Shown here: positions 60,871-64,000 of the stretch, piece by piece | How positions within the stretch are numbered: position 1 is the first letter of the stretch | Layout: each line of letters begins with the position of its first letter | Assembly: GCA_944989445.1 (NCBI GenBank) | Contig: CALYLW010000331.1 | Span: 450,379-514,378, forward strand | Source of the DNA: Ampullaceana balthica | Taxonomy: Eukaryota; Mollusca; Gastropoda; Lymnaeidae | Direction: 5' to 3' | Length of the DNA stretch: 64,000 nt | Notes under the pieces: generated by a model | What the model was told of the DNA's origin: nothing | The model's database searches: none | Seen by the model: only the letters and a program-made list of their open reading frames with translations | Made by a program: the position numbers and the translations under genes

Positions 60871-61160
60871 ATAATGGTGTCATGATGTCACACGTTTCAA
60901 GTAACACCATCCTATTCCAATAGTGGTGTCATGGTGTCACGCGTTTCAAGTAACACCATCCTATTCCAATAGTGGTGGCATGGTGTCACATGTTTCAAGT
61001 AACACCATCCTATTCCAATAGTGGTGTCATGGTGTCACACGTTTCAAGTAACACCATCCTATTCCAATAGTGGTGTCATGGTGTCACACGTTTCATGTAA
61101 CACCATCCTATTCCAATAGTGGTGGCATGGTGTCACACGTTTCAAGTTACTCCATCCTAT
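60871..61160. repeat. 49-bp minisatellite, about 6 copies
   Basis: The unit is gtaacaccatcctattccaa, tagtggtgtcatggtgtcac and acgtttcaa. Units contain the paired words ggtgtcatggtgtcac, so they are internally repetitive. Copies differ by few substitutions (ggtgtc/ggtggc, cacg/catg). Confidence 0.96.
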
Positions 61161-64000
61161 TCGGTATTTTTAAAAACGAAAATAACTTGGAAAACTTTCC
61201 CTAATCCACCAGTTTTCAATAACCCAAAATCCTTCTCCGAAAATAACGTTTTAAAGACATGTGTGTTGCCTACAGTTAATCAAACTTGAAAATCGGAGAT
61301 AACTCGTCTGTTCTTTTTATTTTGCATTCTTGAGTTATCCCTTGTCCTCACCAATAACACCCCCCCCCCAACCACACAAAGATAAAATACTGTTTCAATA
61401 ATTGCAGGACATTTGTAGTAAACTGAGGTCATCAACTGGGGAGGATACAATTACCTCTGTGACATTTATTGCTGTGAAGAAAATTGATTAAACTTAATTA
61501 AACCTCTTGCGTCCTCCGAGTGTCAATAAAAAGCGCCGGCTCACTATAAGAAAATGTCTATCATGCCTCTCATCGTAGACCACTTAAGACACTTCAGTGC
61601 ATATTTTACAACTTTGTTATTTCTATTAATGGAACCGTCTCTAGTACCGTCATTTTATGGTAATATTTCAAAAAGCCCTGAAACTAATTTGCATGGACGA
61701 TTCCAAACGTGCACGTGCGCGGACTCCTTTTTCCCACCAATCCGCTCGTTTTATCGCCGCGTGGGCGACAATATAAACACGTGCGCGGAGAAGTGCGTGA
61801 ACAGATTTAGAGCGGCCGTGCGAGGGGTAAAAGGGAGAAAGCGACTCACCCGCCAAGCGCGACCGTTCAATCATTAAATATGTGATCGGCCTGACGATCC
61901 GACATCACGCTTTGCACCGGGGTAAAATGTGTTTTGTGCACGGCCTCTTGTTCCCCTGGCCTCCCAGAAGAATCCGCTCCCCAACGGGGCCGTAGTAACA
62001 ATGCGGCCGGACCCGAGTTTAGCGGTCTCCTGGGCGCAGGCTGCCTGCGGAAGATGGCTCCATCTCCATCTCTCCACCCCAACCCCTCCCTACCCAGCCC
62101 CTGCCCGGAGTTGGCCTGTCCCCCCCCCCTTGTTAACGAATTCTTTATACGGGCCTGATACTAATTTAATTTTCTTGTTGATGAGGTCTTCTGCCAGATG
62201 AGGCCTTTTCCTCGTCGCTTTCAAGCCCCGGCAGCTTTCAGCGTGCCGCAAATTGACGGAAGCTTTCCGCCTGATCGCATCCAGTCGACGGTCAATTTCG
62301 TTTGATTTCTGGCCCTCTACCGTGTCTGCTGACGCGGGTCGGGCGTCGCTGCGTCTATAAATATCCCAGGGGCCACTTGGGGCCTCGTTGTCAGCCCCCC
62401 CCCTTTTTTTATTGCGTCTTTAATGCTATTGTCTACAACATCAATAAATATCTAAACATGCGGATTCCTTCATTATCTATAGCCACCATTAGCCATGAGC
62501 TTAGGATAAGGCCTGACTCTGTTATCGCATTTTGTATGGAAACATGTCTAAGGAATTTTCCACCTACCTTTGTCAATTAAGGGTTTTTAAAATTTGTCAA
62601 CCAAATTCCCTCCTGCACTATTTGGTGCTGCTATATTTCATCATTCTCAGATGGACCTTGCGTCATTGGGGGGCTTCATGTTTTAAAGGCTTCTCAAAAC
62701 AATTTTTGCGTCACTGGACGCTCTGTGTCCATGGACTGTCATCGGATCGTTGCGGCACCGTGTTAATACACCCGCTGAGACCGAGCTCATTAAACGCGTC
62801 AGAAACAGAGATGGGACCATGAGCCGTGACCCGCTTTCCCTCGCGACCAGACGACTCCCCTGGAACCATTACCCAGCATACCGTGCGCGACGCCATAACT
62901 AAAAGGCTCCAGTCTCTCGGGTGGGATTACCCACGGGTAAATCATGTTTTGATTCTGCTGTCTAATGTGCACACGGCCCAGATCGATGGCTTTCATGGTG
63001 CTCCGCTCCTCGTTTAATAAACCACCCGAGCACAATCCCGGTGTTTGTCAGCGACTCCAGCTGTTTGTTGCTGTTGCAGGGATGAATTGTGTAAAAAGTG
63101 AAAGTGACTTGGGGTATATCACTTTCTGGGAAGCTACCAAAAAAAACCGATGCGGTAGTGGCATCAAATAGCAGTGAATGAACTCTACTGATTTGTCAGA
63201 TTGTTTGCGCATGCAGGGGCACGCTATTAACTGCATTATAGCCAGGGATGTGCAATATCAGGTTCCAAGTTACCAACAGGAAGATACATTGGGGGGTGGG
63301 GGGCTAAAAATTCAGTCTGATTTATGCCGAGAGCTAAAGACGCTGGCTCCATATGCCCTAAATCCAAGTGAGATGAACGCCCAGTAAAGGAGTTGTTTTG
63401 CCTGAGTTCTCGTGGTTTAAATAAAAGTCGTGTTGATGGGGTGCTCAAAGGGTTTGTCATGGCCCGATTCCCATTCTGTTATTTAGTAAAGTGGACGCGG
63501 CTAAAAGTTGTCAAGTAACGAAGACCAACAACGACTTTTCGCACGTGCAGCACTAAAGAGTGGCCGACACTATATAGGGGCAACTCTTCTTATTAAGTTT
63601 TTTTTTGTTGGTGATGGGGTGCACCAACAAGACGATGAATTATACGGTGCCAGATTTTTAATTATTTTTTTAAAAATGTATTTGTTCGTTGAAATAATAG
63701 AAGTGTTTTCCGAATTCCATCTGCTCAGCTCAACGTTAGGAGGTATGATCCACATTGACAACATTTAATGGATTTATCAGGACAGAGTCAGAGCTTCATA
63801 CAAACTATCGTTCCCGTGGAACCATTGACTCTCCCCTCTACCCAGGGGGGGGTCCACTCCTAGTGAATGTGGTTCCCTCCCTCCCCCCCCCCAGGGATAC
63901 CTTGGCCCAATCGTTAAACCAGTGGGAGCCATAAAAAGTTGGATCGTGGTATGAAAGATTTCACTGAAATCGCAAGTCTGGGAACAGGTATCGAGAGTAT
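61161..64000. other. Intron 2, complex and GC-elevated; no exon found
   Basis: From about 61,490 to 63,060 the sequence is high-complexity and GC-elevated with many short frames on both strands. None matches the missing Nkx6 exon or any protein recognised. Parts such as 62,160-62,340 and 62,820-63,030 look like conserved non-coding DNA. C and G runs occur near 61,360, 62,120, 62,395 and 63,845-63,890. The last kilobase is ordinary. Confidence 0.35.

Noticed and set aside
61554..63387. Search for the missing third Nkx6 exon
   Set aside because: No frame on the + strand encodes VWFQNRR after a plausible acceptor, so the exon must be beyond the window.

Overview
The window is animal nuclear DNA. 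It is AT-rich and gene-poor, holds a spliced homeobox gene with very long introns and an intact eukaryotic tRNA gene, and is crowded with minisatellites and short inverted-repeat DNA transposons. The homeobox gene is an Nkx6 orthologue of invertebrate type. The overall texture suits a lophotrochozoan, probably a mollusc and perhaps a gastropod; that placement is inference from gene and repeat style and no taxonomic marker was available.

Layout. 1-3.7 kb: intergenic sequence and a 1.25 kb minisatellite of 23-bp units. 3.70-4.30 kb: the coding exon of a small two-helix membrane protein, tentatively OCIA-domain-like. 4.3-40.5 kb: a gene desert of about 36 kb with a tRNA-Cys(GCA) gene at 17.5 kb, several tandem arrays, hAT-like and Harbinger-like elements, tRNA-like (SINE-type) relics, a mosaic of nested repeats at 21.6-24.4 kb, and GC-elevated islands of high-complexity sequence that look like candidate regulatory elements. 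40.5-64 kb: the Nkx6 locus on the + strand, with a TATA-containing promoter near 40.52 kb, exon 1 (41,334-41,856), a 14 kb intron 1, exon 2 (about 55,848-56,044, most of the homeodomain), and an intron 2 running past the right edge. The last coding exon, with the WFQNRR part of the recognition helix, is not in the window.

Nkx6 encodes a homeodomain repressor used in neural and endodermal patterning across bilaterians. The desert upstream and the long introns are the expected place for its enhancers. The introns carry a reverse-transcriptase relic, a 19-bp-stem hairpin, three nested hAT-like insertions ending 161-168 bp before the homeobox exon, Harbinger-like MITEs, and a 39-bp minisatellite whose every regular unit holds an AP-1-like heptamer.

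The strongest observations are the transposon boundaries, where target-site duplications can be read directly at both ends of nine elements, the higher-order structure of two minisatellites, and the NAGNAG acceptor in front of the homeobox exon. No new multi-gene system was found. The other open reading frames are mostly low-complexity, repeat-derived or chance.
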